DNA from: an uncultured Oscillospiraceae bacterium
GTDB taxonomy: Bacteria > Bacillota > Clostridia > Oscillospirales > Acutalibacteraceae
Length of the DNA: 64,000 nt
Assembly: GCA_900541975.1 (NCBI GenBank)
Contig: UQLR01000009.1
Span: 1 to 64,000 of the forward strand
Reading direction: 5' to 3'
How positions within the stretch are numbered: the first letter of the stretch is position 1; every line of letters starts with the position of its first letter. The translations under genes were made by a program, and so were the position numbers. The notes under the pieces are model-generated. The model did no database searches. It was not told where the DNA came from and saw nothing but the letters and a program-made list of their open reading frames with translations. Of the stretch, positions 41,946 to 50,609 are shown piece after piece.

Positions 41946-43772
41946 ATGAATCAAAATTTGGAGAGCTTGCGAAAAAAATCCATGCGCCTGCCGCTTTTGC
42001 CAGGCGTATACATGATGCGCGACAAAAGTGGAAAGATAATTTATATCGGTAAGGCCAAGGCGTTAAAAAACCGGGTGAGTTCCTACTTTGGGTCCCAGAA
42101 AAATCACCAGGAAAAAGTCAGGCGGATGGTGGCGCAGGTACAGGATTTTGACTATATTATAACGGACAGTGAATTTGAAGCGCTGATTTTGGAGTGCAGT
42201 CTGATTAAGCAGTACACGCCCAAATATAATATTTTACTGAAGGACGACAAGGGATATAGTTATATTAAAATTACAAAGGAAGAATGGCCGAGAATATCGG
42301 AGTCCAAACAGGCGTCTGACAAGAATGCTGAATATATCGGTCCATATAGCAGCGGCTATTATGTAAAGAATGCAGTGGACGAGGCAAGAAAGATTTTTAA
42401 ACTTCCAGACTGTACCAGAAAATTTCCGCAAGAGTTTGGAAAGGGAAGGCCCTGTTTGAATTATCATATTAAGCAGTGCTGCGCTCTGTGCACGGGAAAA
42501 GTGTCCAATAAAGAGTATAATGAATATGTTGCGGAGGCCGTGGAGTTTCTTAAAGGAGGGAACAGCCTTTCCATCCGGGATCTGACAGAAAAAATGAATT
42601 CTGCGGCAGAAAATATGGAATATGAACGCGCGGCAAAAATTCGTGACCGCATCGCGGCGGTAAAGCGAATGAAGGAAAAGCAAAAGGTTGTTGCTACAAA
42701 GGTACGCGACCAGGATGTTATTGCACTTGTGCGCAACGGAACCACCGGTTGTTTTGAGGTTTTCCGGTTTAAGGACCGAAAGCTTTTTGACCGGGAGCAT
42801 TTTATTATTTCGGATATTGGCGACCCGGTGCAGGCGCGCGCGGAATTTATTGTACAGTACTATTCTATCCGAGAATGGGTTCCCGGGCAGATTACGCTTG
42901 ACGGAGGCTGCGACGATGGAGAAACGCTGGAGCAGTGGCTTTCACAAAAGGCCGGACGCCGTGTGCGGATTGTGGTACCGCAAAAGGGCGAACAAATGCA
43001 GCTTGTGACCATGTGCAAAAATAACGCGGCGGAACGAATTGGGCAGATGAAGGGAAGCAGTGGGCGAGAAGCTTCTGCGCTGGACGAGCTTGCTTCTGTT
43101 TTAGGTCTTTCCAGTGTGCCTTCTTATATTGAGGCTTACGACATATCCAACCTTGCAGGAAATGAAAATGTTGCAGGAATGATTGTATTTGAGAACGGAC
43201 GTCCGCTGAAAAGCGCTTATAAGAAATTTAAAATTCAGGAAATTGCAGGGCAGGACGACTATGGTTCCATGTGTGAAGTCATTCGCCGCCGGTTTGAGGA
43301 ATATAAGAAGGCGGAAAAAAACGGAGAAGGCTTTGGAAGGCTGCCCGACCTGATTTTGCTTGACGGGGGGAAAGGGCATGTTTCAGCGGTTGAACCCGTT
43401 TTGCGTAAACTGGGGATACAGGTGCCGCTGTATGGTATGGTAAAAGATGACAAGCACCGGACCCGTGCAATTACAGGCGACGGCGGAGAGATTGCAATTC
43501 AGTCCAACAGACGGGCGTTTTCACTTGTTTCTGCTATTCAGGAAGAGGTGCACCGGTTTGCAATCGGTTATCACAGGCAAAAGCGCAGCAAAAATACGTT
43601 TAAAAGTTCGCTTACGGAAATTGAAACGATTGGGCCTGCGCGTGCAAAGGCGTTGCTGCGCCATTTTGGTACGATTAAAAATATTGAGCTGGCAGATCTG
43701 CAGGAGTTGCTTGCGGCACCTTCCATGAATAAGGCTTCGGCGCAGGCGGTGTACAACCATTTTCACGGTTGA
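41946..43772 (+). CDS. uvrC: Excinuclease ABC subunit C
   Basis: 608 aa nuclease that cuts both sides of a lesion in nucleotide excision repair. GIY-YIG domain: LPGVYMMRDKSGKIIYIGKA (about 19-38); UVR motif near KMNSAAENMEYERAAKIRDR; RNase H-like domain: IEAYDISNLAGNENVAGMIV, LILLDGGKGHVSAVEPVL; tandem HhH at the C-terminus (IGPARAKALLRHFGT). uvrA and uvrB are not in the window. Confidence 0.97.
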   Translation: MNQNLESLRKKSMRLPLLPGVYMMRDKSGKIIYIGKAKALKNRVSSYFGSQKNHQEKVRRMVAQVQDFDYIITDSEFEALILECSLIKQYTPKYNILLKDDKGYSYIKITKEEWPRISESKQASDKNAEYIGPYSSGYYVKNAVDEARKIFKLPDCTRKFPQEFGKGRPCLNYHIKQCCALCTGKVSNKEYNEYVAEAVEFLKGGNSLSIRDLTEKMNSAAENMEYERAAKIRDRIAAVKRMKEKQKVVATKVRDQDVIALVRNGTTGCFEVFRFKDRKLFDREHFIISDIGDPVQARAEFIVQYYSIREWVPGQITLDGGCDDGETLEQWLSQKAGRRVRIVVPQKGEQMQLVTMCKNNAAERIGQMKGSSGREASALDELASVLGLSSVPSYIEAYDISNLAGNENVAGMIVFENGRPLKSAYKKFKIQEIAGQDDYGSMCEVIRRRFEEYKKAEKNGEGFGRLPDLILLDGGKGHVSAVEPVLRKLGIQVPLYGMVKDDKHRTRAITGDGGEIAIQSNRRAFSLVSAIQEEVHRFAIGYHRQKRSKNTFKSSLTEIETIGPARAKALLRHFGTIKNIELADLQELLAAPSMNKASAQAVYNHFHG

Positions 43773-43883
43773 CACATAAAGTAAGGTACGGTACTATGAA
43801 ATAAATGAGTACGAAAGTACCGTTCAGTAAAAGAAGACATGTTCGGATTTGCTATGTACGATAAAGCGGAAGGATAAAGATTT

Positions 43884-44432
43884 ATGAGAGTCATTACCGG
43901 AAATGCGAGAGGAAGAAAACTGCTGACGCTGGCAGGGGAAGAGGTACGGCCAACGCCGGAGCGCGTGAAAGAGGCGGTTTTCAGCATTATACAGTTCCAG
44001 ATAGAGGGCAGAAGCTTTCTGGACCTTTTTGCTGGGTCCGGGCAAATGGGGATAGAGGCTCTTAGCCGCGGCGCCAGAAAAAGCGTTTTTGTGGATGCAA
44101 AGCGTGAAAGCGTGGAAACGGTGAAGAAAAATCTGGAAAATACAGGCCTTAAAAAAGATGCAGAGGTGGTACTGGCTGATGCATTAGCCTATTTGCGGCG
44201 ATGCCGCGATACCTTTGACCTGGCTTTTTTGGACCCACCGTATTACAGCGGGTTGCTGCAGGAAACGTTACCAATGGTTGCCGAAATAATGAATCGGGGC
44301 GGTTTGATTATATGTGAAAGTCCACAAAATGAAGATTTATCACAGAAAATTGGTGATTTTGTGCTTGACAGAAGCTATCGCTATGGTAAAATAAAAATTA
44401 ACATATATTGTCATAAGGATGTGGTCAGATGA
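43884..44432 (+). CDS. rsmD: 16S rRNA (guanine(966)-N2)-methyltransferase
   Basis: 182 aa. Start MRVITGNARGRKL and RPTPERVKEAVFSII are family signatures; SAM motif FLDLFAGSGQMGIEALSRGA and N2-guanine motif FLDPPYYSG (DPPY). Overlaps coaD by 4 nt; this rsmD-coaD pair is conserved in Bacillota. Confidence 0.96.
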   Translation: MRVITGNARGRKLLTLAGEEVRPTPERVKEAVFSIIQFQIEGRSFLDLFAGSGQMGIEALSRGARKSVFVDAKRESVETVKKNLENTGLKKDAEVVLADALAYLRRCRDTFDLAFLDPPYYSGLLQETLPMVAEIMNRGGLIICESPQNEDLSQKIGDFVLDRSYRYGKIKINIYCHKDVVR

Positions 44433-44914
44433 AAAGGACTGTAATCTGCCCAGGCAGCTTTGACCCAGTGACTTTGGGCCATGTGGATATTATCGGCAGA
44501 GCTGCAAAAATGTTTGACCATGTGATTGTGGCGGTGCTGACAAATCTTGCAAAACAGCCCAGTTTTGCGATTGAAGAACGGATGTATCTTCTGAAGAAAG
44601 CGACAAAGGGTATAGAAAATATAGAAGTTGTGAGCTTTGACGGCCTTTTGGCGGAATATGCAAAGCAAAGAGGCGCAATTGCCGTAGTGAAAGGCCTGCG
44701 CGCTGTTTCTGATTTTGAATACGAATTTCAAATGTCTCTTACCAATAAAAAATTAAACCCCAATTTGGAAACAGTTTTTTTAACTTCCAGCGCGGAAAAC
44801 ATGTATTTAAGTTCCAGCATTGTAAAGCAGGTTGCAAGCCTGGGGGGCGATATTACCAACTTTGTGCCGGAATGTATTCATGACGAAATCAAGGGAAGGC
44901 TCTATTCCAAATAA
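44429..44914 (+). CDS. coaD: Phosphopantetheine adenylyltransferase
   Basis: 161 aa, fourth step of coenzyme A synthesis. CPGSFDPVTLGHVDIIGRAA holds the T-x-G-H nucleotidyltransferase motif; VVKGLRAVSDFEYEFQMSLT and the C-terminal SSSIVKQVASLGGDI complete the signature. Confidence 0.97.
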   Translation: MKRTVICPGSFDPVTLGHVDIIGRAAKMFDHVIVAVLTNLAKQPSFAIEERMYLLKKATKGIENIEVVSFDGLLAEYAKQRGAIAVVKGLRAVSDFEYEFQMSLTNKKLNPNLETVFLTSSAENMYLSSSIVKQVASLGGDITNFVPECIHDEIKGRLYSK

Positions 44915-44996
44915 ATATGTACTTTATGCTAACGTGTGCCAAGCTTTAGTTTTAGTTCAGTATTTTTGGGAATCAAGAGAAAGGAATGAGTGTGTA

Positions 44997-45458
44997 ATGA
45001 AGGTTGAAGATTTGATTATTGAATTGAGAGAGGTTATTGACGATGCAAAAACCCTGCCGCTTTCCGGTGGGAAATCCGTAATAGATGCGGAACATATTAA
45101 GGAAATTTTGGATGACATTGAAGAAACGCTGCCGCAAGAGGTAAGACAGGCAAAGGCAATTGTTGCAGATCGGGCACAAATTATTGCAGACGCAAAAAAA
45201 GAAGGCGAAAACATTGTGCGTTCTGCTGAGGAGCGGAAAAAGACCCTGGTCAATCAGAACGAAATTGTGCGCCAGGCACAGCAGGAAGCAAGCGAGATTA
45301 TTTCTGATGCAAAACTGAAAGCCAAGGAGATCAGAAAGGCCGCCAATGAATATGTAGAAGAGCTTATGCGTAAAACAGACGAATTGATGACGGCGCAGGC
45401 AAACGAAATTAAGAAAACAAGGCAAAGTTTAAAAGCGAGCCAGCGTACGGGAAACTGA
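44997..45458 (+). CDS. Coiled-coil protein resembling ATPase subunit b/H
   Basis: 153 aa, almost entirely charged helix (about 45-150), with no membrane segment. The repeating pattern (QAKAIVADRAQIIADAKKEG, then EIISDAKLKAKEIRKAANEY) resembles the stalks of F-type subunit b or V-type subunit H, but the position next to rsmD-coaD recurs in Clostridia for an uncharacterised protein. It is not part of an ATP synthase operon. The N-terminus (MKVEDLIIELREVIDDAKTL) may be a separate domain. The ATG at 44997 has AAAGGA 13 nt upstream. Confidence 0.8.
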   Translation: MKVEDLIIELREVIDDAKTLPLSGGKSVIDAEHIKEILDDIEETLPQEVRQAKAIVADRAQIIADAKKEGENIVRSAEERKKTLVNQNEIVRQAQQEASEIISDAKLKAKEIRKAANEYVEELMRKTDELMTAQANEIKKTRQSLKASQRTGN

Positions 45459-45487
45459 GAGGATCATTTTTTAATAACAGCCCATTA

Positions 45488-45533
45488 AACAATAAAACCG
45501 GCAAGTGGAATTCCACTTGCCGGTTTTATTGTT
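45488..45533. terminator. Perfect 46-bp palindromic terminator
   Basis: A 23-bp perfect inverted repeat with no loop bases between its arms: 45488-45510 pairs with 45511-45533. Its arms carry A-rich starts and T-rich ends (core ACCGGCAAGTGG / CCACTTGCCGGT). It can terminate in both directions, though only the plus-strand gene ends here. The rest of the gap to mraZ (45534-45651) shows nothing else. Confidence 0.85.
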
Positions 45534-45651
45534 TTTAAGCGCAGGCAGAACTGCTGGCGGAGAAAAAGGCCGGAAAAACGAGGGAAGGCTGAAAAACACA
45601 TAAAAAATTAGAAAAAATGTGCTTTTTGGCATATCTTTTTTTAAAAACATA

Positions 45652-45680
45652 TTGCAATTTCTAAATCAATCGTCTATAAT
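45652..45680 (+). promoter_or_regulatory. Sigma-A promoter of the dcw cluster (mraZ)
   Basis: TTGCAA (45652-45657), 17-nt spacer, TATAAT (45675-45680). Confidence 0.8.
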
Positions 45681-45689
45681 TGAAACACA

Positions 45690-45720
45690 AAGTGGCACTT
45701 TAGGCCATTTTGTGGCACAC
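45690..45720 (+). promoter_or_regulatory. Candidate MraZ operator repeats
   Basis: AGTGGCAC (45691-45698) and TGTGGCAC (45711-45718) are direct repeats 20 bp apart, just downstream of the mraZ promoter. MraZ represses its own operon by binding short G-rich direct repeats in this position in other bacteria. The exact site here is inferred. Confidence 0.5.
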
Positions 45721-45761
45721 AATAGCACTATAGTATGCATGTATGACATGGAAGTGATGTT

Positions 45762-46196
45762 ATGTTTATTGGGACTTACCAACATAACATAGATGCGAAA
45801 GGCCGCATTATTATGCCCGCGAAGTTCCGTGAGGAGCTTGGCGAGGCTTTCTATGTCACAAAAGGGATCCATACAGGGCCGGAGGAAGGAAAAGGCTGCC
45901 TGCAGGTGCTTTCCCTTGCAAAATGGGAAGAGTTCCTGGCAAAAATTAGCGCTTTGCCGGTTTCAAAGGCGACAGGGCTGTACAGGTATTTCTGTGCGGG
46001 GGCAGATGTTTCTGAACCAAACGCACAGGGAAGAATTCTGATACCCGACCATTTACGGCAGCATGCCTGTTTGGAAAAAGAGGCCGTGATTATCGGCTGC
46101 GGCACAAGAGTGGAGATTTGGAACAGGGAAAACTGGGAAAATTATCTGGACCGTCAAGCAGGCGAGGATATTGTTGCTTTACTAGAAATGATTTAG
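45762..46196 (+). CDS. mraZ: Transcriptional regulator MraZ
   Basis: 144 aa, two SpoVT/AbrB-like repeats: FIGTYQHNIDAKGRIIMPAK and, in the second half, SEPNAQGRILIPDHLRQHAC. The D-x-K-G-R and D/N-x-x-G-R motifs are characteristic. DNA-binding octamer or dodecamer that represses the dcw operon. First gene of that cluster. Confidence 0.96.
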   Translation: MFIGTYQHNIDAKGRIIMPAKFREELGEAFYVTKGIHTGPEEGKGCLQVLSLAKWEEFLAKISALPVSKATGLYRYFCAGADVSEPNAQGRILIPDHLRQHACLEKEAVIIGCGTRVEIWNRENWENYLDRQAGEDIVALLEMI

Positions 46197-46216
46197 CATG
46201 ACGGAGGGTCCTACCG

Positions 46217-47140
46217 ATGGAGTTTTCCCATATACCGGTGCTGCTTACTGAAACCATACAGGCGCTTGCGATAAAACCAAACGGAATTTACGTGGATGGA
46301 ACAGCCGGCGGAGGCGGCCACTCAGCTGAAATTTTAAAAAGGCTGAAAGCCGGGAGGCTAATTTCTATTGATCAGGATCCCGACGCCATTGAAACAGTAA
46401 CAAAGAGGTTTTTTGGAAACGGCAACTCCATGGTGGTGCAGGCCAATTTTAGTCAGATGGATACGATTGTACGGTCGCTTGGGTTTGAAGGCGTTGACGG
46501 AGTGCTGTTGGATATAGGGGTTTCCTCCAGACAGCTTGATACTGCGCAGCGTGGATTTTCCTTTCATCACGAGGCTCCGCTGGATATGCGTATGAGCAAA
46601 CAGGGGACGACGGCATACGAGTTGGTTAACACTCTGCCGTATGTGGAACTTACAAAGATAATTCGCACTTATGGGGAAGAAAAATTTGCAGGGCCGATTG
46701 CAGGAGCAATTATAAAGACCAGGGAAAAAGAAGCGATACGGACAACCACGCAGCTTGCGGAAATTATTAAAAGCGCTGTACCTGCGGCCAGAAGGCGCGA
46801 CGGGCATCCTGCAAGGAAGACGTTTCAGGCGCTCCGGATTGCTGTCAACGGCGAGCTTGACAGGCTTTCGCAAGGGCTGGACGCTGCGTTTTCCATTTTA
46901 AAACCCGGTGGACGTCTTGCGGTGATAAGTTTCCATTCGTTGGAGGACCGCATTGTTAAGCAGCGTATGGCGATGTGGTGCCAAGGATGTACTTGCCCAA
47001 AAGATTTTCCCATATGTGTTTGCGGGAAGAAGCCCAAAGCAAAGCTTATTTTTAAAAAGCCGGTGGAGGCCTCAGCGCAGGAGCTGCAGGAAAATCCAAG
47101 AAGCAGAAGTGCAAAGCTGCGAGCAATAGAAAAATTGTAA
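46217..47140 (+). CDS. rsmH: 16S rRNA (cytosine(1402)-N4)-methyltransferase
   Basis: 307 aa (MraW). FSHIPVLLTETIQALAIKPN, GTAGGGGHSAEILKRL (SAM), LLDIGVSSRQLDTAQRGFSF and AVISFHSLEDRIVKQRM are family signatures. Works on the same nucleotide as RsmI (C1402), also encoded in this window. The C-terminal region has C-x-x-C pairs (CQGCTCPKDFPICVCGKKP) that may bind a metal. Confidence 0.97.
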   Translation: MEFSHIPVLLTETIQALAIKPNGIYVDGTAGGGGHSAEILKRLKAGRLISIDQDPDAIETVTKRFFGNGNSMVVQANFSQMDTIVRSLGFEGVDGVLLDIGVSSRQLDTAQRGFSFHHEAPLDMRMSKQGTTAYELVNTLPYVELTKIIRTYGEEKFAGPIAGAIIKTREKEAIRTTTQLAEIIKSAVPAARRRDGHPARKTFQALRIAVNGELDRLSQGLDAAFSILKPGGRLAVISFHSLEDRIVKQRMAMWCQGCTCPKDFPICVCGKKPKAKLIFKKPVEASAQELQENPRSRSAKLRAIEKL

Positions 47141-47169
47141 CAAAGTTGTAAAAATTGTTAAAAAAAGCT

Positions 47170-47198
47170 TTGACAAAAGCAGGTACATGTAGTAGACT
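47170..47198 (+). promoter_or_regulatory. Candidate promoter upstream of ftsL
   Basis: TTGACA (47170-47175), 17-nt spacer, TAGACT (47193-47198). It lies in a 294-nt AT-rich gap after rsmH with no other gene. Confidence 0.55.
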
Positions 47199-47434
47199 AT
47201 ATATTGTGGTTGAATGAAAAAGTTTTGCAGGGAACACTACATATTGTGCATACATACGTTCGACTAACAAGCCGTAAAAAAATAGATAAAATTCAAAAAG
47301 TTACAAAAATAATACAAGGCAGTTTGCCACCTGAAATTACATAAAAAATACGTTTAAAACAGAAAAGAATATACAAAAATACGACTTCGTTTATATATTA
47401 TAGGATGTTAAGGGTTTACATAGAGGTGTAAGGA

Positions 47435-47953
47435 ATGGCTTTTGAAGAGAGAAATGCAGCGTATGATATTAGCCTGTTTGAAGCAGCCGAACAGATTGAG
47501 ATAGAAGAACCGAAAAAGCAGGTTCACAGGAGAAAAAAGAATAATGTGCTGAGTATTCCTGAAGAGCAGCTGGATAAAATACGCAGGCGTAAATATAACC
47601 CTGCGAAACTGTTTACAGGGTTTATGTTGGGATTGATTGTCACCGGTGCTGTGGTCATGATTGTACATGGACAGGTACAGTTGACAGAGCTGAACCAGCA
47701 GATCAGCAACGCGGCAAGCGAGCTTGCAGATCAGGAAAGCCTGTATACGCAGCTGCAGATGAAGGTGGAGTCCAAACTTTCCCCATCTGTGGTAGAGGCG
47801 TATGCGTCGGAAGAATTGGGAATGTCCAGAGCCGACAATTATCAAAAAGAGTACATAAGTCTTTCACAGGGGGATAAAGCGGAAATCTCTCAGACAGACG
47901 GCGGTAATCTGTTTGAATCCATTGCTGATGCGATTGCAGGGCTTTGGTCATAA
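47435..47953 (+). CDS. ftsL: FtsL-like cell division protein
   Basis: 172 aa. Cytoplasmic basic N-terminus of ~70 aa, one membrane segment (LFTGFMLGLIVTGAVVMIVH, about 67-86) and an extracellular heptad-rich segment (LTELNQQISNAASELADQES). The position between rsmH and the PBP is that of ftsL; primary sequence in this family is poorly conserved. Partner of FtsQ (DivIB) and probably DivIC in the divisome. Confidence 0.85.
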   Translation: MAFEERNAAYDISLFEAAEQIEIEEPKKQVHRRKKNNVLSIPEEQLDKIRRRKYNPAKLFTGFMLGLIVTGAVVMIVHGQVQLTELNQQISNAASELADQESLYTQLQMKVESKLSPSVVEAYASEELGMSRADNYQKEYISLSQGDKAEISQTDGGNLFESIADAIAGLWS

Positions 47954-48005
47954 CCAGAGCAGGTTTCTAATACACATATATATAAGAATTATAAGAATGA
48001 CGAAG

Positions 48006-48112
48006 CGGTTGTAACAGGGAGCGGCGGTCTGCCGTTTCTGAATGAGTTGGTAAACGGACGTATTACTGTTATGGGGTAATTGCTGGCTGACTTATGTTAC
48101 AACCGTATTTTT
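48006..48112 (+). ncRNA. Putative structured RNA between ftsL and the PBP gene
   Basis: Terminal stem CGGTTGTAACA (48006-48016) pairs perfectly with TGTTACAACCG (48095-48105), enclosing ~78 nt with further small stems (CGGC-GGTCT-GCCG; CGTTT / AAACG; TTAC / GTAA), and it is followed by TATTTTTATA. This could be a multibranch regulatory leader or a complex terminator. The rest of the 378-nt gap (47954-48331) holds a TTTACC / TATATT promoter-like pair near 48160-48190 and a hairpin (CAGCCG / CGGCTG) near 48268-48290. No known riboswitch class was recognised. Confidence 0.4.
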
Positions 48113-48331
48113 ATATGCAAAACGATATATGTAAGAAAGCCGAGGCAAAAATTTCAGGTTTACCCTGTGTGCAGGATATGCTTATATTATATATGTAGAC
48201 AGAATATAGGGAAAATATCCTGTAAAAAGGGATGAATAAGTAGTATAAAATGGTAACATTTCCCGGCAGCCGGTAAAAGCGGCTGTTTATAGGGGAAGAA
48301 CCCCAGTGAGTTGGAAGGGAGTTTGTCTGAT

Positions 48332-50581
48332 ATGTCAAAAGGCGCAAATACAAAGCTGGTTCACAGGTCTGTAATTATTTTGATATTAATCCTTGTGATT
48401 GGTTTTGGCAGCGCAATATTGCGGCTTACGCAGTTAAGCGTCGTACAGGGGGAAGAACTGCAGCAGGCGGCTGTGGCGCAGCAGCTGAACGATACGACGA
48501 TCAGTGCAAGGAGAGGCACCATTTATGATACCAACGGAAAGGTGCTTGCGCAGAGCGCCACCGTTTGGAAGGTGGTATTGTCCCCAATCAATTTTGAATC
48601 TGACGAGGAACGTACCATTGTTTCCCAGGGGCTGGCAGAGATACTGGATTTGGAACAGGCGGATATTTTTGAAAAAACAAAGGAAAAGTCTTATTATGTG
48701 GTAGTAAAGCGGCAGATTGAAAGCGACGTCAGAGACGAAATTCTGAAGTTTGTAGACGAATTGGACGAAGAACATAATATTACCGGTGTAATCGACTTGA
48801 TTGAGGACTATAAACGGTACTACCCATATGGCTCGTTTGCCTCTTCCCTGATTGGTTTTACAGGCAGCGACGACCAGGGGCTTTCCGGTATAGAATATCA
48901 GTATGACGAAAGCCTGACGGGAACGCCCGGCCGGCTGGTAACGGCGAAGAATGCAAACGGGACGGAAATGCCGTTTGATTATGAGCAAAAAGTACAGGCG
49001 GAGGATGGGAACAGCCTGGTGCTGACGATTGACGAAACGATTCAGCATATTATGGAAAAGTATTTACAAAAGGGCATAGAAGAGCACAAGGTGTATAATC
49101 GCGCAGTGGCGATTATGATGGAGGTCAACACGGGCGCCATTTTAGGAATGGCGGTGGAAGAAGGGTATGACCTGAACGACCCGTTTACTTTAGTCAGCCA
49201 GACGGCAAAAGATGAGATCGCGCAGCTGCCGGAGGATGAGAAGGCTGCGGCGGAAAGCGCCGCGCTTTCCAAACAATGGAGAAACAAGGCAGTCAGCGAT
49301 ACTTACTATCCCGGTTCGGTATGGAAAATTATCACGTCTTCCATGGCGCTGGAGGAAAACCTGGTCAATGATGAATCGCGCTTTTACTGCACGGGGTCTT
49401 ATGTGCCGTTTGAGGGTGCGTCGTCTATCAGCTGTCATAATACGGCGGGACATGGTACACAGACTTTTGAAGAAGCACTGTGTAATTCCTGCAACCCAGC
49501 ATTTATGCAGATTGGTAATTTGATTGGCGCAACAAAATTCTGGGAATATTACCAGGCGTTTGGATTTTCTGAGAAAACGGGGATTGACTTGCCGGGCGAA
49601 TCGGAAGACATCTTTTTTAACGAGGACGGCTCAATGGGCCCTATGGATCTGGCGGTTGCATCGTTTGGGCAAAACTTTTCTGTAACTCCGATTCAGATGG
49701 TAACGGCTGTTTCTGCAGTTGCAAATGGGGGAAAACTTTTGCAGCCCTATATGGTAAGACAGATTCTTGACAGCGACGGCAATGTGGTAGAGTCGACAGA
49801 TACAACAGTGAAACGACAAGTCATTTCGGAAGAGGTGTCCGAGAAGCTGTGCGCTGTACTGGAGGAAAATGCGATTAGCGGTGCGGCGACAAATGGTTAC
49901 GTACAGGGGTACAGAATTGCCGGAAAAACGGGAACGTCTGAAAAACTGACTGATTCTAACGGCGATGGAATGGAGGACTATATTGCATCTTTCTGCGGCT
50001 TCGCCCCGGCGGATGATCCACAGGTAGCGCTGCTTGTATACTTTGATACTCCCACTGGCGGACAGTATTACGGAAGCCAGGTGGCAGCGCCTGTGTTTGC
50101 GGAAATTATGGCAGAAGTGCTGCCGTATCTGGAGGTCGAAACACAGTATAATGAAGAAGAACTGTCGATGCTGGATACAACAGCGGGCAATTACGTGGGC
50201 GAAAGTGTGGAGCAGGCGCAGGCTGCGGCTGAGAAAGACGGATTTGTATCTATTGTAAAGGGTGAAGGGACGACCGTTGCTGCACAGATTCCTGCGGCGG
50301 AGTCCAGAATCCCGCAGGGAGGTACGGTTGTACTTTATACAGATACAGCCGGCGTAGACGAGGATATGGTGGAAGTCCCCGATCTTACAGGGCTTTCCAT
50401 ATCGGATGTAAACAGTATAGCCTCTCAGTATAATTTAAATATCAGCATTGCAGGCGCAAGCGCTGCCGGCGAGGGAATTTCCCAATCGCAAAGTGTTGCA
50501 CAGGGAACCATGGTAAGCCAGGGGACGGTCGTTATTGTGACGTTTGTGCAGGACAGCAGCTACGGAGAACCAATCTTTTAG
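48332..50581 (+). CDS. Class B penicillin-binding protein with PASTA domains (SpoVD/FtsI type)
   Basis: 749 aa transpeptidase. N-terminal membrane anchor (VIILILILVIGFGSAILRLT), dimerisation region with RRGTIYDTNGKVLAQSATVW, transpeptidase domain with S-x-x-K as YPGSVWKIITSSMALEE (Ser in GSVWK), SxN as CNSCNPAFMQIG and K-T-G as AGKTGTSEKLTD. Two C-terminal PASTA repeats (from about 615 and 685) end with MVEVPDLTGLSISDVN and TVVIVTFVQD. With the dcw position and PASTA domains it resembles SpoVD or Pbp2B; whether it serves vegetative septation or the spore cortex cannot be told apart. Partner of FtsW. The ATG at 48332 has GGGAG 11 nt upstream; a TTG at 48311 is less likely. Confidence 0.93.
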   Translation: MSKGANTKLVHRSVIILILILVIGFGSAILRLTQLSVVQGEELQQAAVAQQLNDTTISARRGTIYDTNGKVLAQSATVWKVVLSPINFESDEERTIVSQGLAEILDLEQADIFEKTKEKSYYVVVKRQIESDVRDEILKFVDELDEEHNITGVIDLIEDYKRYYPYGSFASSLIGFTGSDDQGLSGIEYQYDESLTGTPGRLVTAKNANGTEMPFDYEQKVQAEDGNSLVLTIDETIQHIMEKYLQKGIEEHKVYNRAVAIMMEVNTGAILGMAVEEGYDLNDPFTLVSQTAKDEIAQLPEDEKAAAESAALSKQWRNKAVSDTYYPGSVWKIITSSMALEENLVNDESRFYCTGSYVPFEGASSISCHNTAGHGTQTFEEALCNSCNPAFMQIGNLIGATKFWEYYQAFGFSEKTGIDLPGESEDIFFNEDGSMGPMDLAVASFGQNFSVTPIQMVTAVSAVANGGKLLQPYMVRQILDSDGNVVESTDTTVKRQVISEEVSEKLCAVLEENAISGAATNGYVQGYRIAGKTGTSEKLTDSNGDGMEDYIASFCGFAPADDPQVALLVYFDTPTGGQYYGSQVAAPVFAEIMAEVLPYLEVETQYNEEELSMLDTTAGNYVGESVEQAQAAAEKDGFVSIVKGEGTTVAAQIPAAESRIPQGGTVVLYTDTAGVDEDMVEVPDLTGLSISDVNSIASQYNLNISIAGASAAGEGISQSQSVAQGTMVSQGTVVIVTFVQDSSYGEPIF

Positions 50582-50609
50582 TTTTAGATGAATGAAGGCA
50601 GGGAAAGCG

